From Peptococcaceae bacterium (GTDB lineage Bacteria; Bacillota; Peptococcia; Peptococcales; Peptococcaceae), in contig CAAETY010000010.1 of the NCBI GenBank assembly GCA_900759105.1, positions 1-58,290 of the forward strand: a DNA stretch of 58,290 nt, in the 5' to 3' direction. Each line of letters begins with the position of its first letter. Positions within the stretch are counted from its first letter, which is position 1. This document shows, in pieces, positions 46,501 through 55,707 of this stretch. Both the position numbers and the translations under genes were made by a program. The notes under the pieces were generated by a model. That model ran no database searches and was not told the DNA's origin. It worked only from the letters and a program-made list of their open reading frames with translations.

Positions 46501-46881
46501 CGTAAAGAACTGTTTCGAGATATATCTATTGGAAAGCTGTTTGCAGTTGATGATGAACAGCTTTGGACGTGGTGTAATAATATGCTTCATCTGTCTTATG
46601 TCGAAAAGGAGAGCGTCATTGAATGGGCTCAAACAATATGGCGTGAGACAGCGCCGAGTTTTTGGCGTGTTATTGGTCAGCGTGGACGTGTATTGATGAT
46701 GCTGATTGATATTCCGACATTGACGCATGATAGAATTTGTTCGTTGTCACCAGAAGAGCTTGAAGTGATGGTGCGAGATATTGCCCAACCATATTTTACG
46801 CGTGTGGAGCGTATGGGGTGGCTAGGGGCTGTGGTTGCAGTTCCGGCGACAATGATTTCTATGATACTAGGCGGGATGTAA
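43549..46881 (+). CDS. DUF445 family membrane protein, double-length
   Basis: This 1110-residue protein starts with the DUF445 signature (LLGALTGYFTNDIAIRQLF, ~7-25) and has a second such region at about 562-622 (GGGIGALAGVATGAA, VGYGTNVMAVKGLFWPYKK). The usual DUF445/YheB protein is ~400 residues, so this looks like an internal duplication or fusion. Between the signatures it is long helices; the C-terminus has a hydrophobic GWLGAVVAVPATMISMI anchor. The role is unknown; membrane organisation or envelope contact is possible. Confidence 0.8.
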   Translation: MLAIETLLGALTGYFTNDIAIRQLFSKNGMVVREREQFTTLIVQVLKNKIIDADTMDALRERPEMVSFFEEFVYELLSGTIPTSFLDKTPADYDINGAVHGCIKGRIADASRLQTTLDVDLVHEHVDACIQGEAFKRTILEAVQYLAGLSVKDLGLATVLEEVAVSFEAMDDDAWQAWLATKQKQVEKALAFDGAYPETVEYEKVKDVLSVDGDALVQKVEAYFGIDFSDPEQIAGFQMRYVQFLEQLYVFATRVLPRIFEVHLPTLVEAFFPMLQADRKWIEQMVLDSIDACNTDGNMILSVASGYVQKFFAPDSEGKDWLTKLYEASCQEDKRSVLCARLTDFFCGVLMTQIDNWRQLDLENEDDIKKVSAQYMIGRSLIVKGVNVYLEMPVQGNILHRMLLQGMISLTFAWLRQSVTVDDMQMWVTRIKMQVMNQSLESLFLNEMRQAHLVDILCEWWHSEGMLWLKKADVTDQSLKRIIYKAIDAFFDTPISDLMNKAFDFVPYGQLADGLRDVFFNHLRDFLAELTQDQLDALSHEEIREVVLDMIGREMRPLAYLGGGIGALAGVATGAAMQASGVTMDQEQLSLLLATRSGMYGAVGYGTNVMAVKGLFWPYKKTLGMQGLICKNQERFANKMKSMAESYIINDEIWMQQIERVSERISQHDDDIIRYGLHLLDKNRNNVLRPFVEMASYRLPNQVCKVLFEKKQVAKLMARLSDTGIQACLNYETISALATRFQLLHRGICKVAMAEAREHMWSDKIARKLHCLSVDDWVDFGNDILKLCRLPKNEAVYEKAWQRVLPKYRELPTWLFTYTHDIAGVLDRYVSKKLSFPLQLAYRMAGGDRQIERVVAHFIAHQLPDYIVAREAQVKMNLKCWARMQLSGRSLVECGVTVSEAQGQWFGEWIGGISADAMHQHMLQLLAYIEKWPRTYLNAITKDAMVVSEPFLNACAHYLQQANQCQQLQWNVLASSVSPLLESMRKELFRDISIGKLFAVDDEQLWTWCNNMLHLSYVEKESVIEWAQTIWRETAPSFWRVIGQRGRVLMMLIDIPTLTHDRICSLSPEELEVMVRDIAQPYFTRVERMGWLGAVVAVPATMISMILGGM

Positions 46882-46897
46882 TAAAAGGGAGGTTGCT

Positions 46898-48049
46898 ATG
46901 AGATTCTTTCACTTAGCGGATTTACATATCGGGAAAAAAGTGAATGGTTACTCGATGGTAGATGATCAACGTGTGATATTAAAGCAGGTAACCGATTTAA
47001 TTGCGCAAGAAAAGCCGGATGCATTGATTTTGGCAGGGGACATATATGATCGTCGCAATCCACCGATTGAAGCGGTGTCCTTGTTTGATGATTTTGTTTC
47101 TGAAGTGGTGCTTGATTTAAAGGTGCCAATCTTGGCTATTGGCGGAAATCATGATGGTGGTGAACGCTTAGGCTTTGCGAATGCGATTCAAGCAAAGGTT
47201 GGATTGCATTTGGTTGGTAGCTTTACATGGCCAATTCCGAAGGTGCGTTTTATTGACGAATTTGGACCGGTGGATGTGTACCTTATGGCTTATGCGGATT
47301 TGGCGGTATTACACAGTGTGGTGCCGGAAACAGAAGGTCTAAACTATGTTGAAGCAATGGATTGGATTCTTACCCATACTGATGTCGACGAAGGTGTGCG
47401 CAATGTTTTGGTTGCACATGGTGTGGTTACCGGTGACGATGCACTTGTGACCAGTGATTCTGAACGTGTACTGTCTATTGGTGGAACGGAATATTGGAAA
47501 AGTGCGTCATTATCTAAATTTGATTATGTGGCACTGGGGCATTTACATCAGCATCAGCGAGCAGGTGATGAACGCATTCGTTATGCAGGTAGCTTGATGC
47601 AATATTCATTTTCCGAGGAAAAGCATCAGAAAGTGATGTTAGATGTGGTGCTTTCTGAAAAAAAAGATTTTCAATTCACACCAATTCCATTGGAAGCACC
47701 GCATAAGCTTGTGACAATTAAAGGATATTTGGAAGACCTGCTCAAAGTTCCGGCAACGGTTAAACCTTATCAAGAGGATTATGTACGAGTGGTTTTAGAG
47801 GATAGTGGTAGTCTGATAGAACCAATGCAACGCTTAAAAAACTGTTACCCGAACATTATGCTTTTGGAGCGTCAAGCCAGCTTGCCGGTGGATGTAGGTG
47901 TCGTTGCACCGATTGCAAGAAAAACGGCTATGTCACCAGTGGCATTGTTTGAAACCTTTTTTGAACAGGTAACGGAAAATTCCGCTGACGAAGAAATGTG
48001 TGCAATAATGAAAGACATTTTTGAAGAAGTGCAAAAGGAGGAGCTATGA
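46898..48049 (+). CDS. sbcD: Exonuclease subunit SbcD
   Basis: This 383-residue protein has the Mre11-type phosphoesterase motifs: HLADLHIGKK, LAGDIYDRRNPP, IGGNHDGGER, NVLVAHGVV and LGHLHQHQ. It pairs with SbcC (the stop overlaps the sbcC start) to cut hairpins and ends. GGGAGG precedes the ATG. Confidence 0.94.
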   Translation: MRFFHLADLHIGKKVNGYSMVDDQRVILKQVTDLIAQEKPDALILAGDIYDRRNPPIEAVSLFDDFVSEVVLDLKVPILAIGGNHDGGERLGFANAIQAKVGLHLVGSFTWPIPKVRFIDEFGPVDVYLMAYADLAVLHSVVPETEGLNYVEAMDWILTHTDVDEGVRNVLVAHGVVTGDDALVTSDSERVLSIGGTEYWKSASLSKFDYVALGHLHQHQRAGDERIRYAGSLMQYSFSEEKHQKVMLDVVLSEKKDFQFTPIPLEAPHKLVTIKGYLEDLLKVPATVKPYQEDYVRVVLEDSGSLIEPMQRLKNCYPNIMLLERQASLPVDVGVVAPIARKTAMSPVALFETFFEQVTENSADEEMCAIMKDIFEEVQKEEL

Positions 48050-51000
48050 GACCGATTACATTAACCATTTCGGCATTTGGTCCTTATGCCGAAAAAACGG
48101 TGTTGAATTTTGACGAATTGGGAATACAACGCCTTTTTGTTATTACCGGTCCGACCGGTGCCGGGAAAACAACAGTGTTCGAGGCTATTCTTTATGCGCT
48201 TTACGGAAAGTTGAGTAAGAAAGGAATGGATCCTGCAAGTTTGCGTTGTGATTTTTTGAAGCCGGAAGACGATATACTGACTTTTGTGGACTTTGTTTTT
48301 GAAATAGGCGGTAAACAATATCGCATTCATCGACAGCCAAAACAATGGGTGGCAAAAAAACGTGGCGATGGTAAGCGTGAAGTGAGTCAAGAAGTTGTGC
48401 TTGAATGCATAGGCCACGCAGATTTTTTGCCATTGACAAAAATTTCGGAAGTGGACGCGAAAATAGTTGAGCTGATAGGGCTTGAAGAGGAACAATTTAA
48501 AAAGATTGTGATGCTGCCACAAGGTGCGTTTCAAGAATTTTTGATTTCAGGAACCAAAGAGAAAAGTGAACTTTTGCGCAATATTTTCAATACCGGTTTA
48601 TATGATCTGGCATTGCAACGCTTAAAAAGTCGCGTTAGTAAGATGAGTGGCGATTATGAACGTGTGCGTATGCAATATCAAGTACAGTGCGCGAGGTTAA
48701 AAGCGGATATAGCGATTTCTTATGGAGAATTTCCATCGACGGATGAGGTCAACTATTTGGTACAAGTGACCGCTGCCGAAGAAGCGAAAATTGCAGACTA
48801 CAGTGAGCAGGTACAAAAAGCTGATAATGCCTATAAAGAAGCCATTGACGTGTTAAACAAGCAAAAGCAACATAACGAGGATGTACGTAAGTGGCAGGAG
48901 GCATTAGCCGACAAAGCAGTGTTGGAAAAACGTAGTGCAGATATTCAGATGATGAAGCAACGTGTTATTGATGCTGAGAAGGCAGAAGGAGTGGCATTAA
49001 AAGAAGCCCGCTTTGAAGATGAACAAGCACAACGCCAGACACAGCGCCAAGGGCTCTTAGAAACAAGTGCGCAATGTCAACGACTAGCACAAGAATGTAC
49101 AAAAGCCAATGAACGTTATCTGCAGGCTCTTGAAGAGAAGAAAACGGCAGATACTGCCTTTCAAAGCGTGCCGGAATTATCCAATAAATTGGCCTTGTTG
49201 CAACAATATTTGCAAAAGAAGGAAGTTTTGGAAGAAGCACAGCGTTCCTGTGATGAAATGCAGCGTCAGCAAAAAACTGCTGAACAAGAAGTAAATGAGA
49301 TTTCAACAGCATTAAAACGTGCTGAGAAAGCTGCGCAAGACCAACAAAAAGCGCAAAGTGAGCATGCAAAGAAACAAGTAATACTTGCGCAATTGAATCA
49401 GACATTGCAAGAAGAGCGGTTGCGATTTAAGAAGGCTTCACAGGTGTTGAGTCGAGAAGAAAAACTTCAATCTGTAATAAAAGAAGCAGATGAGATGGCG
49501 GCAATTTTAACGCAGAAAGAAGCAGAATTACAAAAGGCAAGAGCACAAAATCGCCAACATGTGGCAGCGTCCTTAGCGGTGAATCTAAAAGAAGATGAGC
49601 CTTGTCCGGTATGTGGAGCAGTGCATCATCCAAACGTGGCAGTAGATGGTGGTGAAAATGTAGCCGAGGAAACGCTTGTTGAAGCGCGCGATCAAGCACA
49701 AAAAGCATACTTGCGTGTGCAAGCAACTGTTGAACAAGAAAGATTATGGTTGGATAATGAAATGAAGGAACTGCTTGAAATGAATCCTTCGTTAATAAAT
49801 ATTGAAGCAATTAGTGGCTTTTTAACAGACTTAACAGAAAAAGGAAAACAGAATAGGCATCTAGCTGATCAACTGAATAAGAAACTTGATGAATTGGCTC
49901 AACAAGCAATGAACTATGAAAAAGAAGCCGGTGAGTTGGAGTCGTTAAAGCAAAAACAATTGGTATTGCAGCAAGCACATACTGATGTAGTGACTCGGTT
50001 GGGGCAAGCACAGGGAATGTTGCAACAAACACGCAAAGAAATTCAAAATTTGGAAGCCAATAGAGCGTTAGACAAAGATGAAGATGTTCAAGCTTTGGCT
50101 GATGAAATAGAGGCAATCCAACATCGTCATCAACGCGCGAACAATAGCTTTAATGTAGCACAAGAAGCACATGCTAAACTGTTACTCGATAAAACTGCAG
50201 CTGAAAGCGCATTGTCAGAAAAGAAGGCGCGACTTGCCGATACTGAACGTGCTGCACAGGCATTGCAAGCAGCTTTTACTGAGGCGCGTGATGATATCTT
50301 TGAAAATGAGGACACTTATTTGGCTGCTAAAGCAGATATTGCTGACAAACCGATATTACAGCAACAAATTGAGCAATATAACCATGCATGGACACAAGCT
50401 GTAACAACTTGCGATATGCTAGAAGAAAGAGTAAAGGCACAAAAAGAAATTGTTGATTTGCAAGCATTAGAATCAAAATGTCAAGCTTTACAGGTGGCCT
50501 TGGAAGAAGCCAATACGCTGCTTTCAGAACAGAAGGCACTTTGCCAAAGTAACGCGAAAATTCTTGCAGACATCCGTAAGCTGTTAAGTGTATTTAAAGA
50601 TATAGAGCAGCAATATGCTGTTTTAGGACAGTTAAGAGATGTACTAGATGGGAAAAATCGTTTTAACATGCGTTTTGAAACCTTTGCGCAGGCATATTAT
50701 TTTGAAAGCATGCTGGAACATGCTAATGCGCGATTGGCACGCATGACTCATGGACGTTATTCCTTCAAACGAAAGGAGACGGTACGTGATGGACGAAAAC
50801 AAGCCGGGTTGGATTTAGATGTGATGGACCAATATACCGGACGTGCGCGTGATGTGGTTACATTGTCCGGCGGGGAAAGTTTTAAAGCCTCCTTATCGTT
50901 AGCACTTGGCTTGGCAGATGTTGTAACCAGCGAAAGCGGTGGCGTGGAACTGTCTACTATTTTTATTGATGAAGGCTTTGGGACACTGGATGATGAATCC

Positions 51001-51159
51001 CTGGATGATACTGTAGAAACCTTATTACAGCTTCAAGACAGCGGGCGTTTGGTTGGAGTGATTTCTCATGTTGCAGAGCTCAAAGAACGAATTCCGGCAC
51101 ATTTGGTAGTATCAAGCGGAAAGCGAGGAAGCCAAGCACATTTTGAGGTGCGAGAATGA
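48046..51159 (+). CDS. sbcC: Exonuclease subunit SbcC
   Basis: This 1037-residue SMC-like ATPase has Walker A GPTGAGKTT (~35-43), Q-loop QGAFQEFL, long coiled coils with the zinc hook CPVCGAVH at ~520, the signature TLSGGESFKASL (~940) and Walker B FIDEGFGTLDD. It tethers and drives SbcD. It overlaps both neighbours by 4 nt, so it is in one operon with sbcD and the RluA-type gene. Confidence 0.95.
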   Translation: MRPITLTISAFGPYAEKTVLNFDELGIQRLFVITGPTGAGKTTVFEAILYALYGKLSKKGMDPASLRCDFLKPEDDILTFVDFVFEIGGKQYRIHRQPKQWVAKKRGDGKREVSQEVVLECIGHADFLPLTKISEVDAKIVELIGLEEEQFKKIVMLPQGAFQEFLISGTKEKSELLRNIFNTGLYDLALQRLKSRVSKMSGDYERVRMQYQVQCARLKADIAISYGEFPSTDEVNYLVQVTAAEEAKIADYSEQVQKADNAYKEAIDVLNKQKQHNEDVRKWQEALADKAVLEKRSADIQMMKQRVIDAEKAEGVALKEARFEDEQAQRQTQRQGLLETSAQCQRLAQECTKANERYLQALEEKKTADTAFQSVPELSNKLALLQQYLQKKEVLEEAQRSCDEMQRQQKTAEQEVNEISTALKRAEKAAQDQQKAQSEHAKKQVILAQLNQTLQEERLRFKKASQVLSREEKLQSVIKEADEMAAILTQKEAELQKARAQNRQHVAASLAVNLKEDEPCPVCGAVHHPNVAVDGGENVAEETLVEARDQAQKAYLRVQATVEQERLWLDNEMKELLEMNPSLINIEAISGFLTDLTEKGKQNRHLADQLNKKLDELAQQAMNYEKEAGELESLKQKQLVLQQAHTDVVTRLGQAQGMLQQTRKEIQNLEANRALDKDEDVQALADEIEAIQHRHQRANNSFNVAQEAHAKLLLDKTAAESALSEKKARLADTERAAQALQAAFTEARDDIFENEDTYLAAKADIADKPILQQQIEQYNHAWTQAVTTCDMLEERVKAQKEIVDLQALESKCQALQVALEEANTLLSEQKALCQSNAKILADIRKLLSVFKDIEQQYAVLGQLRDVLDGKNRFNMRFETFAQAYYFESMLEHANARLARMTHGRYSFKRKETVRDGRKQAGLDLDVMDQYTGRARDVVTLSGGESFKASLSLALGLADVVTSESGGVELSTIFIDEGFGTLDDESLDDTVETLLQLQDSGRLVGVISHVAELKERIPAHLVVSSGKRGSQAHFEVRE

Positions 51160-52088
51160 ACCGGATTAATTACCGTGTCAATGAAATGGATGCCGGAAAG
51201 CTTTTAAAGGACGTTATAAAAACGCGGATGGATGTATCGAAGCGTTTAATAAAGCGACTAAAGGCACATCCTGAAGGTATACTGGTTAATGGGCAGCATC
51301 GTACAGTACGCTATGTTGTGGAAGTGGGCGATGAAATTTCTTTGGCAATGGCCCCCTCTGAAAAGGCTAGTGATATTATTCATGAAATGAAGCCATTGAC
51401 GGTTGTATATGAGGATGATATGGTGCTTGTTGTAGATAAGCCACCGGGTGTCACAATGTTTCCGCGTTGGCGCGGAGAGCTTGGTTCTCTTGCCGGTGCA
51501 GTACTTGCACATTTAGAAGCCAATGGCGAGGCGTGCATTTATCATCCGGTAAGCCGATTAGATATTGGTACCAGTGGTCTTGTGCTATTAGCAAAAAATA
51601 GCTATGCGGCTGGTCAACTTAGCAAAAATCGAGCAAAAAAATACTATCAATGCTTTGTATATGGTAGAATGCTTGAGTCCGTGCATCTGGAAGGTCGTAT
51701 TTGTGAAAGCGCCCCAGCAGTGCGCCAAACTATTGGTCCATTGTTTTATGTGGGTGATGGTGGTAAAATCTGCAGTACGTTTGCTAAGCCACTTTATTAT
51801 GATGAAAATCTAAAAGCGACAGCAGTATGGGTGCGGATTGATACAGGCAGACGCCATCAAATTCGCGTGCATCTTTCACATCAAGGCCATCCTTTAACTG
51901 GGGATGTGACCTACGGCGGGCCGTCTATTCGCGCAAAACGACCATTACTGCACGCAGCAGCGTTAACTTATCGCCATCCTCAAACCGGCGAAAAAATGCA
52001 CCATTTCTTGGGAATGCATTCTTATGGCAATGAGCCAGAGGAAATAAAAAATCAAGAATTACAAGTTGATTTATCAGAAATGAGATGA
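51156..52088 (+). CDS. RluA-family pseudouridine synthase
   Basis: This 310-residue protein has an N-terminal S4-like part (DVSKRLIKRLKAHPEG), VVDKPPGVTMFP, the catalytic motif HPVSRLDIGTSGLVLLAKN (Asp in RLD), and HQIRVHLSHQGHPLTGD. It modifies uridine in rRNA or tRNA; which site cannot be told. It overlaps sbcC by 4 nt. Confidence 0.92.
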   Translation: MNRINYRVNEMDAGKLLKDVIKTRMDVSKRLIKRLKAHPEGILVNGQHRTVRYVVEVGDEISLAMAPSEKASDIIHEMKPLTVVYEDDMVLVVDKPPGVTMFPRWRGELGSLAGAVLAHLEANGEACIYHPVSRLDIGTSGLVLLAKNSYAAGQLSKNRAKKYYQCFVYGRMLESVHLEGRICESAPAVRQTIGPLFYVGDGGKICSTFAKPLYYDENLKATAVWVRIDTGRRHQIRVHLSHQGHPLTGDVTYGGPSIRAKRPLLHAAALTYRHPQTGEKMHHFLGMHSYGNEPEEIKNQELQVDLSEMR

Positions 52089-52092
52089 AAGC

Positions 52093-53436
52093 ATGAATAT
52101 TATCATTCCAAAAGGCGCGCAGCATATCATTAATTGTTTGAATTCGGCGGGGTATGAGGCTTATATTGTTGGCGGCTGCGTAAGAGATTCGCTGATGAAT
52201 AAAATACCTAGCGATTGGGATATTTGCACATCAGCCCATGTGGAAGATATGCTAAAAATATTTAAAGGAATGCGTGTGATTCCCACGGGCTTACAACATG
52301 GAACAATTACCATATTGGAACGAGATGGTGCCTATGAAGTGACCACCTTCCGCATTGATGGGGACTACGCGGATCATCGTCACCCGAAAAGTGTTTCATT
52401 TACTGCGGAGTTAAAGGAAGATTTAAGTCGACGTGATTTTACTATTAACGCAATGGCATGGCATCCGGAAAAAGGATTAATTGACCTTTTTCACGGAGAA
52501 GAGGATTTGAAGCAGCGCATAGTAAGAGCGGTTGGAGATCCAAATAAACGTTTCGATGAAGATGGTCTGAGAATGCTTCGCATGGTGCGCTTTGCTACCG
52601 TGTTGGATTTTGACTATGATGTTGAAACCTATCAGGCAGCAGTGACGCAAAGTTACCTGATGAAGCATATATCTAAAGAACGCATACAAGTAGAACTTAA
52701 TAAAATTCTTTTGGCGCAACATCCGGCGCGCGGGCTGCAGGATTTATATAATGTTGGCATGTATCCGTATATCTTGCCGATGATGTGCCATACGGTAGGC
52801 TTTGAACAAAATGGTGGACATCATTTTTTGGATGTGTTCGAGCATTCCTTATTATCTGTTGGCATGATTGAGCAAGATTTGATTTTACGTCTAACGATGC
52901 TTTTGCACGATATTGGTAAACCGTTTACTTGGACCGAAAATAAAGAAAAGGGTTATGATGCTTTTGTAAATCATGCTGCTGTGAGTGCGGTGATTGCCAA
53001 CAAAGTATTACGAGATTTGAAATATGACAATGCTACACGTAAAGATGTAGTAGAACTTATTAAGCATCACAACGATATTCTTTTACCGGAAACGGTCAAT
53101 ATTCGTCGCCATTTATCAATTATGGGTGAAAAACAATTGCGTCGATTGATAAAAGTTAAGGTGGCCGATTTAATGGCCCATGATTTTCCATTCCAACGTA
53201 TGCAATTTATTAAATTGTTTGGGCAGATTGAAGCCCTGATGGACGAAATTATAGCGCGTGGCGATTGCTATCAAATAAAAGATTTGGCTATTGGTGGAGA
53301 AGATATGAAGACACTTGGCTTAACGGGCAGAGACATTGGCAATATGCTCCACAAGGCGTTGGAGCAAGTGCTGGAGTATCCGGAAATGAATACACATTCA
53401 GCTTTAATGTCTTGGGCACGCGGTCAAATTGAGTAA
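52093..53436 (+). CDS. cca: CCA-adding tRNA nucleotidyltransferase with HD domain
   Basis: This 447-residue protein has the class II polymerase beta-type head (AYIVGGCVRDSLM, SDWDICTSA), RRDFTINAMAW, and DEDGLRMLRMVRFA. The C-terminal HD domain has LTMLLHDIGKP and VNHAAVSA. It adds or repairs CCA; the HD part can be a phosphatase or phosphodiesterase. The start lies 4 nt after the RluA-type gene. Confidence 0.92.
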   Translation: MNIIIPKGAQHIINCLNSAGYEAYIVGGCVRDSLMNKIPSDWDICTSAHVEDMLKIFKGMRVIPTGLQHGTITILERDGAYEVTTFRIDGDYADHRHPKSVSFTAELKEDLSRRDFTINAMAWHPEKGLIDLFHGEEDLKQRIVRAVGDPNKRFDEDGLRMLRMVRFATVLDFDYDVETYQAAVTQSYLMKHISKERIQVELNKILLAQHPARGLQDLYNVGMYPYILPMMCHTVGFEQNGGHHFLDVFEHSLLSVGMIEQDLILRLTMLLHDIGKPFTWTENKEKGYDAFVNHAAVSAVIANKVLRDLKYDNATRKDVVELIKHHNDILLPETVNIRRHLSIMGEKQLRRLIKVKVADLMAHDFPFQRMQFIKLFGQIEALMDEIIARGDCYQIKDLAIGGEDMKTLGLTGRDIGNMLHKALEQVLEYPEMNTHSALMSWARGQIE

Positions 53437-53543
53437 TACATTGTGACAATAGTTTCAATAGAAAAATAATTTCAAAAAAGGATAATAAATAACTATTTGA
53501 GAAATATGATATAATTTAGTATAAGTAGTATGGGAGAGTAATC

Positions 53544-54299
53544 ATGACATTCATACGATTGCAAAAATATATGGCAGATTGTGGGATTGCTTCACGTAGA
53601 CAGAGTGAAGCAATGATAGCGGAAGGCCGTGTTAGAGTTAATGGTGAAATAGTTAAGGTGCAAGGGGTTAAAATTAATCCCGAAACGGATTGTGTCAGTG
53701 TAGACGGCAAAGACATTAAAGTAAAAGATGAGTATTTGTTTTATATGCTCAATAAACCGGCCGGCTATTTAACGACAACATCAGATCCACAGAATAGACC
53801 AACCATTTTTGATTTGTGCCCTGAATTGCGTGGACGTGTTGTTCCTGTGGGACGACTGGATATGGACACAGAAGGGTTGTTAATTTTAACTAATCACGGT
53901 GACTTGGCTTATCGCTTAACGCATCCAAAGTATAATATAAAAAAGAAATATATCGCAAAAGTGGAAGGTGTGATTACGTCCAAAGCATTAAAAAATCTTT
54001 CAGAAGGTGTTGAGCTTGAAGACGGGAAGACTGCACCTGCAGAGGCTCGCTTTGTAAAGAAAATAGGAAAAAACTCTGTTGTAGAGCTTGTTATCCATGA
54101 AGGGAAAAAACGCCAAGTTCGTCGTATGTTAGATGCGGTGGGCTTTCCTTGCTTGAAATTGACGCGCGTGGCTGTCGATCAAGTGACGTTATCCCATGTA
54201 GATACCGGTCAAATCCGTCCGTTAACAGCACATGAATTAGGTCGATTATTCGACCGCGTTCAACTTTCACGAGGTGACTATCTTAACAATCGGATATAG
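53544..54299 (+). CDS. RsuA/RluB-family pseudouridine synthase
   Basis: This 251-residue protein has an S4 domain (QKYMADCGIASRRQSEAMIAE) and the synthase motif VGRLDMDTEGLLILTNHGD, then KKYIAKV and GKKRQVRRMLDAVG. RluB, RsuA and RluE are hard to tell apart here; RluB is the commonest in this setting. A TTGAGA-rich gap with a likely promoter precedes it. Confidence 0.92.
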   Translation: MTFIRLQKYMADCGIASRRQSEAMIAEGRVRVNGEIVKVQGVKINPETDCVSVDGKDIKVKDEYLFYMLNKPAGYLTTTSDPQNRPTIFDLCPELRGRVVPVGRLDMDTEGLLILTNHGDLAYRLTHPKYNIKKKYIAKVEGVITSKALKNLSEGVELEDGKTAPAEARFVKKIGKNSVVELVIHEGKKRQVRRMLDAVGFPCLKLTRVAVDQVTLSHVDTGQIRPLTAHELGRLFDRVQLSRGDYLNNRI

Positions 54300-54309
54300 G
54301 AGGAAAGTT

Positions 54310-55704
54310 ATGTTAGAAAAAAATGTAGTGGAAGCACTTAAAAAAATCGTAGGCGAGAAATATGTTCTTACTGAGACTGGGGATCTCTTGACCTATTCTT
54401 ATGATGGGACTCCGGATCAACCACAAGTTATGCCGGAAGTGGTTGTTCTTCCGGAAACGACCGAAGAAATTGTAGAAATCGTTAAGCTTGCAAAAGCAGA
54501 AGATTTTCATATTTACACTCGTGGTTCCGGCACTAACCTTTCCGGTGGTACTATTCCACTCCGCAAAGGGGTTGTGCTTGTAACCACTCGCATGAACAAG
54601 ATTCTTGAAGTAGATCCTGAAAACTTGACTGCGACGGTTCAACCGGGTGTTATTATTGCCCAATTAAATGATGCAGTAAGCCCATACGGCCTCATTTATC
54701 CACCAGATCCAGGGACTGTAAAAACTGCAACAATGGGTGGCAGTGTCAGTGAATCCTCCGGCGGTCTTCGCGGGTTGAAATATGGGGTAACAAAGGACTA
54801 CGTTATTGGCGTTGAAATGGTTCTTTCCAACGGCGAATTGGTAACATTTGGTGGAAAGAGTGTAAAGAATGTTGCCGGCTACGACCTCACTAAGCTCGTT
54901 TGCGGTGCAGAAGGGACCCTCGGTATTATTACCAAGATTCTTGTAAAGCTTATTGCAAAACCTCAATATGTAAAAACCATGACCGCAACTTTTAATGTGT
55001 TGAAAGATGCAGGGTATGCGATTAATGGCATTATTTCCAACAAAGTTATTCCTGCAACCATGGAATTGCTTGACCAAGCAACCTTGAAGGTTGTTGAAGA
55101 CTTTACCCATATTGGTTTACCTGTTGAAGCAAAGGTTATGCTTTTAATTGAAGTCGATGGTATGGTTGAAGCAGAAGTTGAACTCGAAGCGCAAAAGGTT
55201 GTTGAACAATGCAAGAAGAACGGATGCCAAGATGTGAAGCTTGCTAAAGACGACAAGGAACGTGATGAACTCATGGCTGCGCGTCGTGCAGCATTGCCGG
55301 CACTTGCCCGTGTGAAACCTACTACCGTACTCGAAGATGCTACTGTTCCACGCAGTCGTATTCCGGATATGCTTGTTCGTTTAGAAGAATTGGCAGAAAA
55401 GTACAATTTGCAAATTGGTACCTTTGGTCACGCCGGTGATGGTAATTTGCATCCAACCATTTTAACCGATGCACGAGATGAAGAAGAAATGAAGCGTGTT
55501 CGTTTATGTGTAGATGATATCTTTGCTGCAGCTCTTGAAATGGGTGGTACTTTAAGCGGTGAACATGGTATCGGTATTGCAAAGGCGCGTTTTATGGAAG
55601 ATCAATTTGGTGCGGCAGGCATGGAAGTCATTCGTCGTGTTAAAGAAGCGTTTGATCCGAACTACATGTTCAATCCAGACCATTTCTTCTTTAAGGGGGA
55701 ATAA
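54310..55704 (+). CDS. FAD-linked (D-lactate/glycolate) dehydrogenase, GlcD-like
   Basis: This 464-residue protein has the FAD_binding_4 motif TRGSGTNLSGGTIPL, DPGTVKTATMGGSVSESSGG and the C-terminal GHAGDGNLHPTI and GGTLSGEHGIG motifs of GlcD. With the Fe-S protein next door it would pass electrons from lactate or glycolate to a carrier. ATG 54310 has AGGAGG upstream; the extension to 54274 lies inside the RluB gene. Codon use is very regular, as in highly expressed genes. Confidence 0.92.
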   Translation: MLEKNVVEALKKIVGEKYVLTETGDLLTYSYDGTPDQPQVMPEVVVLPETTEEIVEIVKLAKAEDFHIYTRGSGTNLSGGTIPLRKGVVLVTTRMNKILEVDPENLTATVQPGVIIAQLNDAVSPYGLIYPPDPGTVKTATMGGSVSESSGGLRGLKYGVTKDYVIGVEMVLSNGELVTFGGKSVKNVAGYDLTKLVCGAEGTLGIITKILVKLIAKPQYVKTMTATFNVLKDAGYAINGIISNKVIPATMELLDQATLKVVEDFTHIGLPVEAKVMLLIEVDGMVEAEVELEAQKVVEQCKKNGCQDVKLAKDDKERDELMAARRAALPALARVKPTTVLEDATVPRSRIPDMLVRLEELAEKYNLQIGTFGHAGDGNLHPTILTDARDEEEMKRVRLCVDDIFAAALEMGGTLSGEHGIGIAKARFMEDQFGAAGMEVIRRVKEAFDPNYMFNPDHFFFKGE

Positions 55705-55707
55705 GGT

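Noticed and set aside
48061..50669. Minus-strand frames inside sbcC
   Set aside because: Antisense shadows of a recognisable gene, rich in Leu/Phe as expected for the complement of coiled-coil coding DNA.
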